Both the position numbers and the translations under genes were made by a program. Under the pieces are notes generated by a model. The model was not told the origin of the DNA and ran no database searches. It was given only the letters and a program-made list of their open reading frames with translations. DNA of 64,000 nucleotides from contig CAWFUH010000010.1 in the NCBI GenBank assembly GCA_963818855.1, positions 248,001 through 312,000 of the forward strand. The letters run 5' to 3'. Source of the DNA: Bog-159 sp963818855. Its GTDB lineage: Bacteria; Acidobacteriota; Terriglobia; Bryobacterales; Bryobacteraceae. The first letter of the stretch is position 1; the number at the start of each line of letters is the position of its first letter. Shown piece after piece: positions 54,429 through 63,284 of this stretch.

Positions 54429-56662
54429 CCCGAACATCAGGCGCGGCCTCCACGCGGGGCCGGGGGCCGGGTACCGGGGGCCGGGGAGAGGAAGATCTCT
54501 CGATGCGGCATGCCGAAACCTTGTACTCCGGAATCTTGCTGCGCGGGTCGAGCGTGCGGTGGGTCAGGCGATTGGCGCTGCGGCCGCCCGGCCAGTGGTA
54601 GGGAATGAAGACGGTGTCGGGCCTGATGGTGCGTACCACCATGGCCTCGAGCGTGATGGCGGCGCGGCGGGAGGTCACCGTAACCCAATCGCCGGTGCGG
54701 ATGCCGTGCTGTTCGGCGAGCTTCGGATGCAGTTCCAGCTTGGGCTCGGGGTATTGATCTACCAGCGCCCCGATACGGCGCGTCTGGGTGCCCGAGAGAT
54801 ACTGGCTCACCACGCGGCCGGTGGTGAGGTAGATAGGAAACTCCGCATCCACCGGATCGCCGCTCTCCCGCCACGCCAGGGTCATGAAACGGGCTTTGCC
54901 ATCGGGATGGAAAAACCGGCCGTCTTCGAACAGCCGTGGTGTGCCAGGATGTTCCAGGGTGGGGCACGGCCAGAAGACGCCCTTCTGCTGGTCGATCTTC
55001 TCGTAGGTGATGCCGTAGTAATCGGCGATGCCGCCCTGCGACGCCAACCGCAATTCCTCGAAGATTTCGCGCGGTTCGCGAAACGGGAAATACCGGCCGC
55101 GCCCGAGGCGGCGCGCCAGATCGCAGATGATCGCGGAATCGGCGCGGGCGTTGCCGGGCGGATCCACCGCCTTCTGAATATGAATGACGCGCGCCTCCAC
55201 ATTGGCGGTGACGCCCTCCTCTTCCTCCTGCAGGCTGCCGGCCAACACGACGTCGGCATGCACGGCCGTTTCCGACAGGAAGAAATCGATCACACCGAAA
55301 AATTCCAGGCGTTCCAGCGCTTCGCGGGTGAAATTGGCATCCGGCAGCGAGACCAGCGGGTTGAAGCAAGTACAGAGCAGGCCTTTGATTTCGCCGCTAT
55401 GAATGGCGTTCATGATCTCGACCGCGGTATAGCCTGGACCGGGCAACTCGTCCGGTGAGATGCCCCACACTCCAGCCACGTGCTGCGCGCGCGGCCGGAT
55501 CGGTGAGACTGCGCTGGCCCGGCAATTGGTCACATTTCTGTCCGTGTTCGCGCCCGCCCTGCCCGTTGCCCTGCCCTGTGATCATGATGGGGCCAGCGCC
55601 TTCGCGCCCGATATTGCCGGTAGCCAGCGCGATGGCCACTACGGCTTCGCAATTCTCGACTCCCTTGGAGTGGTGCTCGATGCCACGCGCGTGCATGAGC
55701 ATGGCGCGGCGCGATTCGCCGATCCAATGCGCGGCCCGCTCGATGGCATCCGGAGCCACGCCGGTAACCTCGGCTGCGCGCCGCGGATTCCACGGCTCCA
55801 CCGATTCCGCGGTCTTCTCGAAACCAGTGGTATGCCCCGCGATGAAGTCGCCATCCGTAAGGCCGTCGCGAATGATCACGTGCAGCATCGCCATGAGCAG
55901 CGCGAGATCCGTTCCAGGACGCACCGGCAGAAACAGATCCGCGTTGCGCGCGATGGGCGTGAAGCGGGGGTCGGCCACGATCAGCTTGGCCCCGTGGTCG
56001 CGGGCGCGCCAGACATAGTCCGTAGTGATGGGCGCGCACTCGCCGATATTGGCCCCGATCGCCATCAGCACCTCGGCATGCGGGATGTCGCTCCAGGGGT
56101 TGGGCGCGCGGTCCACCCCCAGGGCGCCTTTGTACGCCGTGCCCGCTGAGACCATGCAGAGGCGGCCGTTGTAATCGATGTGCCGGGTTCCCAACGCCAC
56201 GCGCGCGAATTTGCCCATCAAGTACGCCTTTTCGGTGGTGAGGGAAGCGCCACCGTAGACCGCGACCGAATCGCAGCCGTACTTTTCCTGCAACTCGCGC
56301 AGGCGGCGCGCGGTGAAATCCAGAGCTTCGTCCCAGGCCGCTGGACGAAAGCCTTCGTCTGTGCGTATGAGCGGATCGAGGAGCCGGTCCGGATGGTTGC
56401 CCTGCAGGTAACGCTTGACGCCCTTGGGGCATAGCATGCCGCGGTTGAAGGGGAACTCTTCCCACGGTTCGAAGCCGATCACGCGGTTGCCGCGCACTTT
56501 AAGCTGGATTCCGCACTGCTGCCCGCAGAAGCAGCAATGCGTCTTGACCAGCTTTTCCGCCTGGTGGCGGGATTCGTCCTGCCAGCCTCCAGGCGGTACG
56601 TAGTTCAGATGCGGGCCGTATTGGGCGGTCAACTCATCGAGCGAAAGCGGAGCCTTAGCCAC
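54217..56662 (-). pseudogene. NapA/NasA-type molybdopterin oxidoreductase with one frameshift
   Basis: The N-terminal 4Fe-4S motif is C43-x2-C46-x3-C50-x27-C78. The Mo ligand is probably Cys169 in 'YNGRLCMVSAG', as in NapA/Nas/FdhF-type enzymes. 'MITGQGNGQGGREHGQKCDQ' and the C-terminal 'VTVTSRRAAITLEAMV' with 'PYHWPGGRSANRLT' complete the family. There is no Tat signal, so cytoplasmic. The frame breaks near 55485-55500, after which the downstream frame stays open into the ferredoxin gene because a GC-rich repeat (54456-54486) replaced the stop. With one lesion only, it may be functional or a sequence error. Confidence 0.85.
54456..54486. repeat. GC-rich direct repeat at the molybdoenzyme/ferredoxin junction
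   Basis: CCGGGGGCCGGG occurs twice (54460-54471 and 54474-54485) with TA between. It lies just past the conserved C-terminal 'KIPEYKVSACRIE' of the molybdoenzyme and turns its end into a Pro/Arg-rich extension. Confidence 0.75.
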
Positions 56663-58302
56663 GAGAAGTCTCCATGATCCTCAGTTGCGCCCTTGAGATC
56701 GCTTTGCGTTTGCACGCCGGGCACAGAGCCTGCCAATGGGCGGCGGGGCCGGGCGTGGAATAGTCGAAGCCCACCTGTGGCAGGACCGCGCGGAGGTCGT
56801 CAATGTGCATGCGCGACGCGAATCGCTCGCCGCATCGCGCGCAGGCGGCACCTGGATCTTGAAGGCCAGCCTCCTGATAGAGCTTGACCCCGAGTTGGGC
56901 CGGGCGCTGGAAAATATGGAAGAATTTTCCGAACGGTAGAAAGAGCAGCGCGGAAATCACCGTGATGGCGTGCAGGATGGCGAGAAAACTGTACGAGGAG
57001 CCGCGCAGCCACTCCTGAGAGACCGTGAGTGCGAGTCCGGTGATAGAGATGGCGAACAGCAGGATGATCGGCAGAAAATCCATGCCGAATTGCTGGACTG
57101 TACGGGCGCCCGCGTCGGTCATGCGGCGCCAGAGCGAAAGGGCGATCCCAGCGAGCACCAACAGCGCCGAGATGTCGAGTCCGTGGAACAGCAGCCAGGC
57201 CGCGGCGGTGTGCAGCCGGAAAGCGCCCATGGGAAAACCGAACAGGTACGTGACATACCTCAATTGGTCGTTGGGGAGGGTGCGGAAGTGGATCCAGCCA
57301 AAGACCAGCGGAAAGGTGATGGCCACGGCCAAAAGGCAGCCCCAGAAGAGGCACTGGTGCATCCACCAGCGCAGCCGCGAGCGGTGCGCGATGAAGCGCT
57401 GCGCCCCGAGATGCGTGACCGCCAGTGCGGCGACATGACCCACAGTGCCGATGCCGCGCAGGATGCCGCGGCGCCGGCACAGTTCCCAGCCGCGGTCCCA
57501 ATAGACGCGGGTGGGGGGCTTTTCCAGCCAGACGTTGTAGTGGTAGACGACGCCCCAGGTGGCGAAGACGACGGCGAAAGTGTAGATGACCAGCGCGGGA
57601 TCGAAATTCTGAAGATTCCGCGAGCCGACGACGATGGCGGCGATCAGCAGCGCAGTCCAGAGTGTGGCCCATGCGCCGGCGCGCAGGCGATCGGCGGTGC
57701 GGCGGAGATCGGCGGGCAGTGCGAGATCGAGGCTCTGCTGACGGGGCACAAACACCCGATGATTCGCCCACCACAGCAACAACGCCATCGCCGCTAGCAG
57801 CAGGAAGGCCGGCCAAATGGCGCCCGTTCGAGCGCGGAAGAATGCCAGCAGCAAGGGCGGAAAGAATCCGCCGAGGCCGCCCATAGCGCCTACCAGACCC
57901 GTGTACTGTCCCGGTCCGGTCTGGAAAATATTGCGGGACCAGTTTGAAGACTGCGCCATTACCGAGGCCCAGCAATGCCGCACATCCGAGCGCGCCGGCA
58001 GTGAAAGGGATCATCGAGGGCCACGCCAGCAGCACGGCAAACGGCGCCACACCAAGGAAGACCGCGGATAGCACGCGTGCACCGCCGATTCGATCGGACA
58101 GCCAACCGCCCAAGGGACGCAGCAGCGTCGCCATGACCACGAAGCCGGCCGTACGGAAACCGGCGTCGGCGGGGGACAGATGAAATTCATCCTTCAGCAG
58201 CGTGGGTAAGTAAATGGAGAACGCCACAAAGCCGCCGAAGGTCAGGAAATAGAAGGCCGCCAGGAGCCACGCAATCTCTTCGTGGGTGAGCACTTCGAGC
58301 AT
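56655..58302 (-). pseudogene. NarK second half fused to NarI-like cytochrome b and zinc ribbon; one frameshift
   Basis: From the ATG at 58302, 'LLAAFYFLTFGGFVAFSIYL' opens TM7 of a nitrate/nitrite porter, and 'GLGNGAVFKLVPQYFPDRTG' is the second nitrate signature. Near 57905 the frame shifts and continues to TM12. Then come a linker ('WLEKPPTRVYWDRGWEL') and about five more helices with His-containing turns ('RLRWWMHQCLFWGCLL', 'FRLHTAAAWLLFHG', 'LHAITVISALLFLPFGKFFH'), like the di-haem NarI/DsrM membrane subunits. Two C-x2-C pairs (CARCG, CPACK) end it. Transport and quinol oxidation thus appear joined in one chain. Confidence 0.75.
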
Positions 58303-58320
58303 GGCACCGAAGCTCTTTCG

Positions 58321-58884
58321 TTATTGCGCAGCCGGTGCCGGAGCGTTGCGCGCCCGCAGGGCGAACGCCGCGGCCCAAACCACGAGCAATACAGCGGTAC
58401 CGTGATAAACCGCAGGCATTCCAACTTGCGTGGCCAGCACCGGGCCGAGGAACACCGCGGCCGATTGACCAATGTTTCCCAACCCGTATACCCCGAGCGC
58501 GCTGCCCTGCCGCTCCGGGGGCGTCCATCGCGAGACATAGCCCACGCCGACCGCGAACGAGGAGCCGGCCAGGCCGAGCAGGAACGCAACCGCCAGCAGA
58601 CTCGCATAGCTGGCCTGCTGCGGCGCAATCCAGACCGGCAACGCCACTGCCGCCATCAGGATCGTGAAGATGGCACGGCCGCCAAAGCGGTCGGTGAGGA
58701 TGCCCATGGGGATGCGCGCCAGCGATCCCAGGAGTACGGGCACCGCCACCAGCAAGGCCGTTTCCGACGCTGTCAGGTGAAGGGCCTCGCGGAAGCGGGG
58801 AGCAAAGGCGGCGATCAGCCCCCATGCCGCGAAGCATACCGTAAACGATATGGTGCCAACTGCGACGTGACGGTGATTGGCCAT
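58321..58884 (-). CDS. First half of a NarK-type nitrate/nitrite MFS transporter
   Basis: 187 residues with six transmembrane helices. 'MGILTDRFGGRAIFTILMAA' is the MFS loop 2-3 motif and 'GLAGSSFAVGVGYVSRWTPP' the first nitrate signature (G-x-x-x-S/A-F-A-x-G). It stops at TAA (58321-58323) in the loop between TM6 and TM7. The second half follows in the same frame, with an ATG 18 bases beyond the stop. The nitrate/nitrite assignment follows the signatures and the operon. Confidence 0.82.
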   Translation of the reverse strand: MANHRHVAVGTISFTVCFAAWGLIAAFAPRFREALHLTASETALLVAVPVLLGSLARIPMGILTDRFGGRAIFTILMAAVALPVWIAPQQASYASLLAVAFLLGLAGSSFAVGVGYVSRWTPPERQGSALGVYGLGNIGQSAAVFLGPVLATQVGMPAVYHGTAVLLVVWAAAFALRARNAPAPAAQ

Positions 58885-58923
58885 ATCGCTCCACCTTCCA
58901 CTCTAACGCCGAGAGATTTGATC

Positions 58924-58943
58924 GGTGTGTATAGGTGTGTATA
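58924..58943. promoter_or_regulatory. Tandem decamer in the narK/ywiC divergent promoter region
   Basis: GGTGTGTATA is present twice without a gap, ~40 bp ahead of the narK-half ATG and ~43 bp ahead of the divergent YwiC-like gene. Direct repeats at this position could be a regulator site; no known regulator motif matches clearly. Confidence 0.4.
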
Positions 58944-58985
58944 TAAGTCACGCCGGGAGCTACGGGGTTGCGCCAAGATGGAGGA

Positions 58986-59713
58986 ATGAAGACGGGGGGA
59001 CGGCGGCGGTCGCTAATCTTCCCGCGCGAACACGGAGCCTGGGGAATCCTATTGGTCCCATTGATCACTGGAGCGGCGGTGGGTCTGCGGGCCGGGGGTA
59101 CGCATGGCCGCTCGCGCCTCTCAGCATCGCGGGCCTGGCGCTGTTTTGGCTGCTGTTTCCCCTAGCTGCGTTGATCTGGCTTTTTTGGGGCGGTCGGAAC
59201 CTGGCCCTGCTGTGAATTGGCGCGGTCGCGGGCGCTGCCTTCATTGTGCAGACGGTCGTAAAACGGAGCATCCGGAGCGCCCGGACGACGGTACAGATGG
59301 TTGGTGCGGCGGGGCTGACCCTAGTGGCGCCCGCTGCGTACTACACCGTCACGGGCCACTTGAATGGCGCCGCCTGGTCTGTTTGGATCGCTAACCTCGT
59401 GTTCGCCGCCAACCAGATCCAGTTCGTACAGCTACGCATCCACGCGGCGCGTACCGTGAAGCCGAATCGGAAGCTCTCCATCGGCCGCGGACTCTTATGC
59501 GGACAGATCGTCCTGATGGTGCTTCTGGCTCTCGCCTGCGCCGATCATCTCTTCCGTTGGTACGCAGCGATCGCTTTTCTGCCGATATTGTCACGTGTTT
59601 CGCCCAGTTCGTCTGGGCATCTGAACCGCTCGCGATTCATGCCCGGGAGGCGCGAACTGATCCACGCATCCGCCTTCGCGTTTCTTCTCGTTGTCGGGTT
59701 CCAATTGCCCTGA
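58986..59713 (+). pseudogene. YwiC-like membrane protein, degraded
   Basis: 'RRSLIFPREHGAWGILLVPL' is the defining N-terminus of the YwiC family. After a frame change, 'GRNLALL' ends at TGA (59213-59215) where a Trp codon is expected. Then 'AARTTVQMVGAAGL'-type sequence, 'AAWSVWIANLVFAANQIQFV', 'QLRIHAARTVK', 'WYAAIAFLPIL' and 'ELIHASAFAFLLVVGFQLP' complete it. In Bacillus ywiC sits beside narK and fnr, which supports the nitrate theme of the neighbouring operon. Confidence 0.7.
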
Positions 59714-60240
59714 CACACGTCACTGCGGTCGCCGCACCTCGGGCCTACTCTGGACTTATGGCGGCGCCCGCGTCGAGACTTAATCGCTCCTTTTGGAAGG
59801 CGAAGGCCAAATCATTGACGGCGATCAACAGGAGGCGGCCGGTCCGGGAACTGTCGTCTTTGTCCCTGCCGGCGAAGCGCGCGGAGTAAAGGCCGCAAGC
59901 CGGTGGTAGCTCTGCACGTTGTGAGCCCACTGCTAACCGAGAAAGACATCGATGAGGCCCGTTCCTGGTGATCTGGGGCTGACTCAGACGTACGATCTGG
60001 TCTGCGTTCGCTGCCGCGCGGGCGCGATCGAGAGCCGTAGCCCGTTTCAGCTGACCTCGTCCCGTTGCTGCAAATTCAGCGTGAGCTTAGGCTAACCACC
60101 GTGACGCGGCGCGCAACTCCGTTACTGAGGGAGAGCGCGATAGATTGAACTTTCCCGGGTATCCATTGCGTAACTCTAATCAGGCCATGGGGGGACATCA
60201 ACATGGAACGATCATTAGGGGTTCTGAACGGACTGTCAAA
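59714..60240. other. Intergenic region with a cupin-like remnant
   Basis: At 59793-59890 one frame reads 'GEGQIIDGDQQEAAGPGTVV' and 'FVPAGEARGVKA', the core strands of a cupin (sugar-binding or oxalate-decarboxylase-like) domain, cut on both sides. Nothing else is recognised up to the serine hydrolase start. Confidence 0.4.
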
Positions 60241-61437
60241 ATGAGAGCGAGGAAAAAGGCCCCGCCCCTTTTGACTGTGCTTTCCGCCGCCTTTACCTTT
60301 GCCGTTGCGGCTGCCGCACAAACGATACCTGATGGCGCCTCGATCGACGCTGAGGTGCGCAAAATCATGACCAAAACCCACGCCAATGGCATGGCCGTTG
60401 CGGTCATCGATCACGGCAAGGTCGGATATGTTCACGCCTACGGTATCCGTGATGCCAAGAGAGATCCGCTGACTGCGGCCACTGTCATGTACGGTGCGTC
60501 CCTCACCAAGACAGTGTTTGCATATACAGTGATGCAACTGGTCGATCGGGGTAAGATCGACCTCGATACACCCATCAAGAACGATCTTGACAAGCCCCTG
60601 CCGAGCTATGGCCCCGATCCGGTCTTCCCGGACAAGTACGGCCCTTACAAGGATCTGGCCGACGATCCGCGATGGGAGAAGATCACGCCGCGTATGTGCT
60701 TGACTCATTCCACCGGCTTCAGCAACTTTTGGTTCATCGAACCCGACCAGAAGCTGCACATCCATTTTGAACCCGGCACGCGCTTCAGCTATTCGGGCGA
60801 AGGTTTCATCCTGCTGCAGTTCGTTATCGAACACGGCCGCGAGGCGCAGGGCTTGGGGCTCGATGTCGGCGATCTGACCAAGGCCAATTTCGACCGGCTG
60901 GGGATGACCCGCACAAGCCTGTTATGGCATAACGGTCTCGAAACCAATGTTGCCGACGGGTGGAACGATCAGGGCCAGCCGCAGGCACATGATCAGCGCA
61001 GCAAGGTGCGCGCGGCGGGCTCAATGAATACCACGATTTCCGACCTGTCCAAGTTTGCCGCCGCCCTGGTACACGGCGACGGCTTAAGCGCGGCCTCACG
61101 CGCAGAAATCACGAAGCCGCACCTGCATATCACCACTGCCCACCAGTTCCCCCTTTTCCTCCCGGACTTGCCGCCAAGTGAGCAGCGCAAGGACTTGTAC
61201 TCGGGCCTGGGCGTGACCGTCTTCGACGGCCCGCAGGGCCACGGCTTCTACAAGGGCGGCCACGACGGCTCGACCGCCAACACCATGGTCTGCATCGATG
61301 TTAGTCAGCGTTGCGTCGTGATCCTCTCGAACGATGTTCGCTCCGAGGTGGGTTTCGCCGATCTGGTCAGGTTCATCCTCGGTGATACCGGAGTGCCCTA
61401 TGACTGGGAATATGGCGACCACGCTGGAAAGTCGTAA
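60241..61437 (+). CDS. Secreted serine hydrolase (class C beta-lactamase fold)
   Basis: 398 residues. A signal peptide (~1-26) is followed by the beta-lactamase/DD-peptidase fold. Ser87-x-x-Lys90 ('SLTK') is the nucleophile motif, Tyr184-Ser-Gly ('YSGEG') the second, and 'KGGHDGS' (~338-344) the third, where an H-x-G replaces K-T-G as in EstB-like esterases. Probably hydrolyses a peptide or ester outside the cytoplasm. Start at 60241 gives a clean leader; the longer frame to 60145 does not. Confidence 0.88.
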   Translation: MRARKKAPPLLTVLSAAFTFAVAAAAQTIPDGASIDAEVRKIMTKTHANGMAVAVIDHGKVGYVHAYGIRDAKRDPLTAATVMYGASLTKTVFAYTVMQLVDRGKIDLDTPIKNDLDKPLPSYGPDPVFPDKYGPYKDLADDPRWEKITPRMCLTHSTGFSNFWFIEPDQKLHIHFEPGTRFSYSGEGFILLQFVIEHGREAQGLGLDVGDLTKANFDRLGMTRTSLLWHNGLETNVADGWNDQGQPQAHDQRSKVRAAGSMNTTISDLSKFAAALVHGDGLSAASRAEITKPHLHITTAHQFPLFLPDLPPSEQRKDLYSGLGVTVFDGPQGHGFYKGGHDGSTANTMVCIDVSQRCVVILSNDVRSEVGFADLVRFILGDTGVPYDWEYGDHAGKS

Positions 61438-61509
61438 GTTCAGCCGCTCGTCCCACCTCCGCACCCCGTCACCGCAGACGCACGTCTACGAGCCAGTCAG
61501 CTAACCTGT

Positions 61510-61848
61510 TCAAGCCGGTCTGGAGGGAGCGTTCTTGATCATGGTAAGGAGCATGACCACGTCATTTTGTGCTTTGATCCCGTGTTCCAGGTTAGGGCGC
61601 ATGTAGACGAAGGTACCTTCTGTCGCCTGTTGTTCCTCGCTGCCCAGCTTCAGCAGGGCATCTCCTTTCAAGAATGTCAGCGTGGCCGGATAGGGAGCGG
61701 TGTGAGCGGAAAGTTCCTGCCCAGGCGCGAAGCCGAACAGAATTACTTTCGATCTGTCGTCGTTCTGCAAGGTCTGGCTCAGGATTCCGCTCTCCGGTAC
61801 TTTCGCCTGTTGGCGGAGATCCCGCACATAAACGTATGCGTCATTCAT
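61510..61848 (-). CDS. Small cupin-domain protein
   Basis: 112 residues from the ATG at 61848, preceded by a GGAGG-like site. A single cupin barrel: 'FAPGQELSAHTAPYPATLTF' with 'LKGDALLKLG' is motif 1 (the usual second His/Glu replaced), 'TFVYMRPNLEHGIKAQND' is motif 2 with one His. Metal-binding residues are incomplete, so it may be a non-enzymatic sensor. It is divergent from a Crp/Fnr fragment, an arrangement often seen in redox stress loci. Confidence 0.82.
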   Translation of the reverse strand: MNDAYVYVRDLRQQAKVPESGILSQTLQNDDRSKVILFGFAPGQELSAHTAPYPATLTFLKGDALLKLGSEEQQATEGTFVYMRPNLEHGIKAQNDVVMLLTMIKNAPSRPA

Positions 61849-61913
61849 TCTTTCATCATCCTCCCGCTGGCGCATCTGCGCGGTGGGCTGAGGTGGCGTA
61901 TTACGATAAAGGC

Positions 61914-62093
61914 TTGCAGCCGAAAACCGCCGCTCTTTCTGAAATTGCACTCTCTGCGGCCCTGAGCGAAGCCGAGATTCAGGTGCTGGCGCACCGCGCA
62001 GTGGAGCGGCGATTCGATCCAGACGGAATGCTTCTCCGGGAAAGAGAGCCATGCGCCGGCATCTTTCTGATCGTTCAGGGAAGTGTGAAAATC
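61914..62093 (+). pseudogene. Crp/Fnr-family regulator, N-terminal fragment
   Basis: From a TTG at 61914, 'LSEAEIQVLAHRAVERRFDP' and 'EPCAGIFLIVQGSVKIG' are the first half of a cyclic-nucleotide-binding (cNMP) domain. The coding sequence ends abruptly at the left end of an IS6-like element; the second half and the HTH are absent. It was divergent from the cupin gene that it may have controlled. Confidence 0.68.
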
Positions 62094-62836
62094 GGTTCCA
62101 TTGCGAAATTCGAGTTCGTTCGCTGGCATCTCCGCTATCCGCTAGCCTACGAACAGGTCGCGGAGCTTATCCAGGAGCGAGGCGTCGCCGTGAATGGCCA
62201 GCTTGCATCTGGCGCTGGGTTCAGGCCTATGGACCGGAACTGAACGAACGCTGACGACCGCATCTGAAAGCCACCAATAAGAGTTACCGAGTGGACGAGA
62301 CTTATATAAAGGTCAAGGGCCAGGACAGGTATCTGTACCGAACTGTGGATTCCGCCGGCCAGACCATCGCGTTTCTGCTGGCGGCCAAGCGGGATGCCGC
62401 GGAGCTAAACGCGTCTTTCGCAAGGCTTTGGTTGGTGCTGGTAATCTGGTACCCCGTGTGATCAATGTGGACCAGAATCGGGCCTATCCGGCTGCCGTCG
62501 ATTCGCTGAAGGCGGAAGGCAGCCTTCCTCGGCGAGTGCGCCTACGCCAGTGCAAGTATCTCAACAACATCATTGAACAGGACCACCGCACGGCAAAGAG
62601 ACGGACTTGGTTGGCCAAATGCTACGGCTCCTTTGCAACCGCTTGGCGAACGTTTCAAGGAATCGAAGCGATGCACACGATCCGAAAGGGCAGGGTGAGG
62701 TGGGTGGCGAAGCGCGACACCGCGGCGCAAGTCAGTTTCATCGGGGAACTGTTCGGCATCGCCGCCTAACTTACAATTGCTTTCAAGCCTTCGCTAGTCA
62801 CAGCGACTGCGCACAGCAATCTTCGCGATGGAATCG
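62094..62836 (+). mobile_element. IS6-family element, degraded
   Basis: 743 bp, close to the usual ~800 bp. Left end GGTTCCATTGCGAA and right end (reverse complement GATTCCATCGCGAA) form inverted repeats. The transposase inside is broken. The flanks show no 8-bp duplication, and different pseudogenes lie on each side, so the junctions probably result from recombination rather than one simple insertion. Confidence 0.72.
62115..62769 (+). pseudogene. IS6-family transposase
   Basis: 'VRWHLRYPLAYEQVAELIQE' (N-terminal helix-turn-helix), then in another frame 'RVDETYIKVKGQDRYLYRTV' (first Asp), then in a third frame 'INVDQNRAYPAAVDSLKAEG' (second Asp) and 'YLNNIIEQDHRTAKRR' (Glu). The DDE triad can be traced, but two frameshifts and a stop make it inactive. 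Confidence 0.8.
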
Positions 62837-62837
62837 T

Positions 62838-63000
62838 TCCAGGTGTATGAGGGCGGGATAAACCGACCCCTGGTCCAATCGCAAGAGGTTCTCCGCAACT
62901 TGCTCAATTCTCCTTGGCGATGCGATAGCCGTGCATCGCCGCCGTCGTATCCAGTGTTTTTCAGGATCAGGAGATCCAGCGTTCCGCGCAGATGCCATCC
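62838..63000 (-). pseudogene. PadR-family regulator fragment
   Basis: On the minus strand 'GTLDLLILK' and, in a shifted frame, 'RIEQVAENLLRLDQGSVYPA' with 'LIHLERF' are helices 1-4 of a PadR winged helix. The 3' part is cut by the right end of the IS6-like element. Such genes usually precede ADOP permeases, but none follows here. Confidence 0.7.
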
Positions 63001-63224
63001 GACCGGAGGCAGGGCCGGCTCATAGATCCGGACCTCACGTTCCTGTGGTTCGCGGCTTTCCCGTCAGTGTGGCGAACTCACAAGGCATCGGGACATAGAT
63101 TCCGAAACGCTACGCGACTGATCGCGGGTAATCGTATCGACGAAGGCAACAGGCGTATCGGCAGCCGGAATGCGTGCGCGGAGGGCGGTTAGTCGCATTG
63201 GTCGTTCCGTGCTCGCCTTTTGGA

Positions 63225-63280
63225 CTAGCAGACAGTCTAGTAGACAAGGCGTCAACGCTTCTAGTAGAATGTCTTCTAGG
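63225..63280 (+). promoter_or_regulatory. CTAGTAGA-type direct repeats upstream of padR
   Basis: Copies of CTAG(C/T)AGA occur at 63225, 63237 and 63261, with a partial CTAGG at 63276, in the 60 bp before the padR ATG. The AT-rich array is a good candidate for a PadR autoregulatory operator that covers the promoter. Confidence 0.5.
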
Positions 63281-63284
63281 CAAG

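Noticed and set aside
55397..55533. Interpretation of the molybdoenzyme as two separate genes
   Set aside because: The two frames overlap within one conserved segment (GQRSLTDPAARA / HVAGVWGISPDELPG), which shows a single gene with a frameshift.
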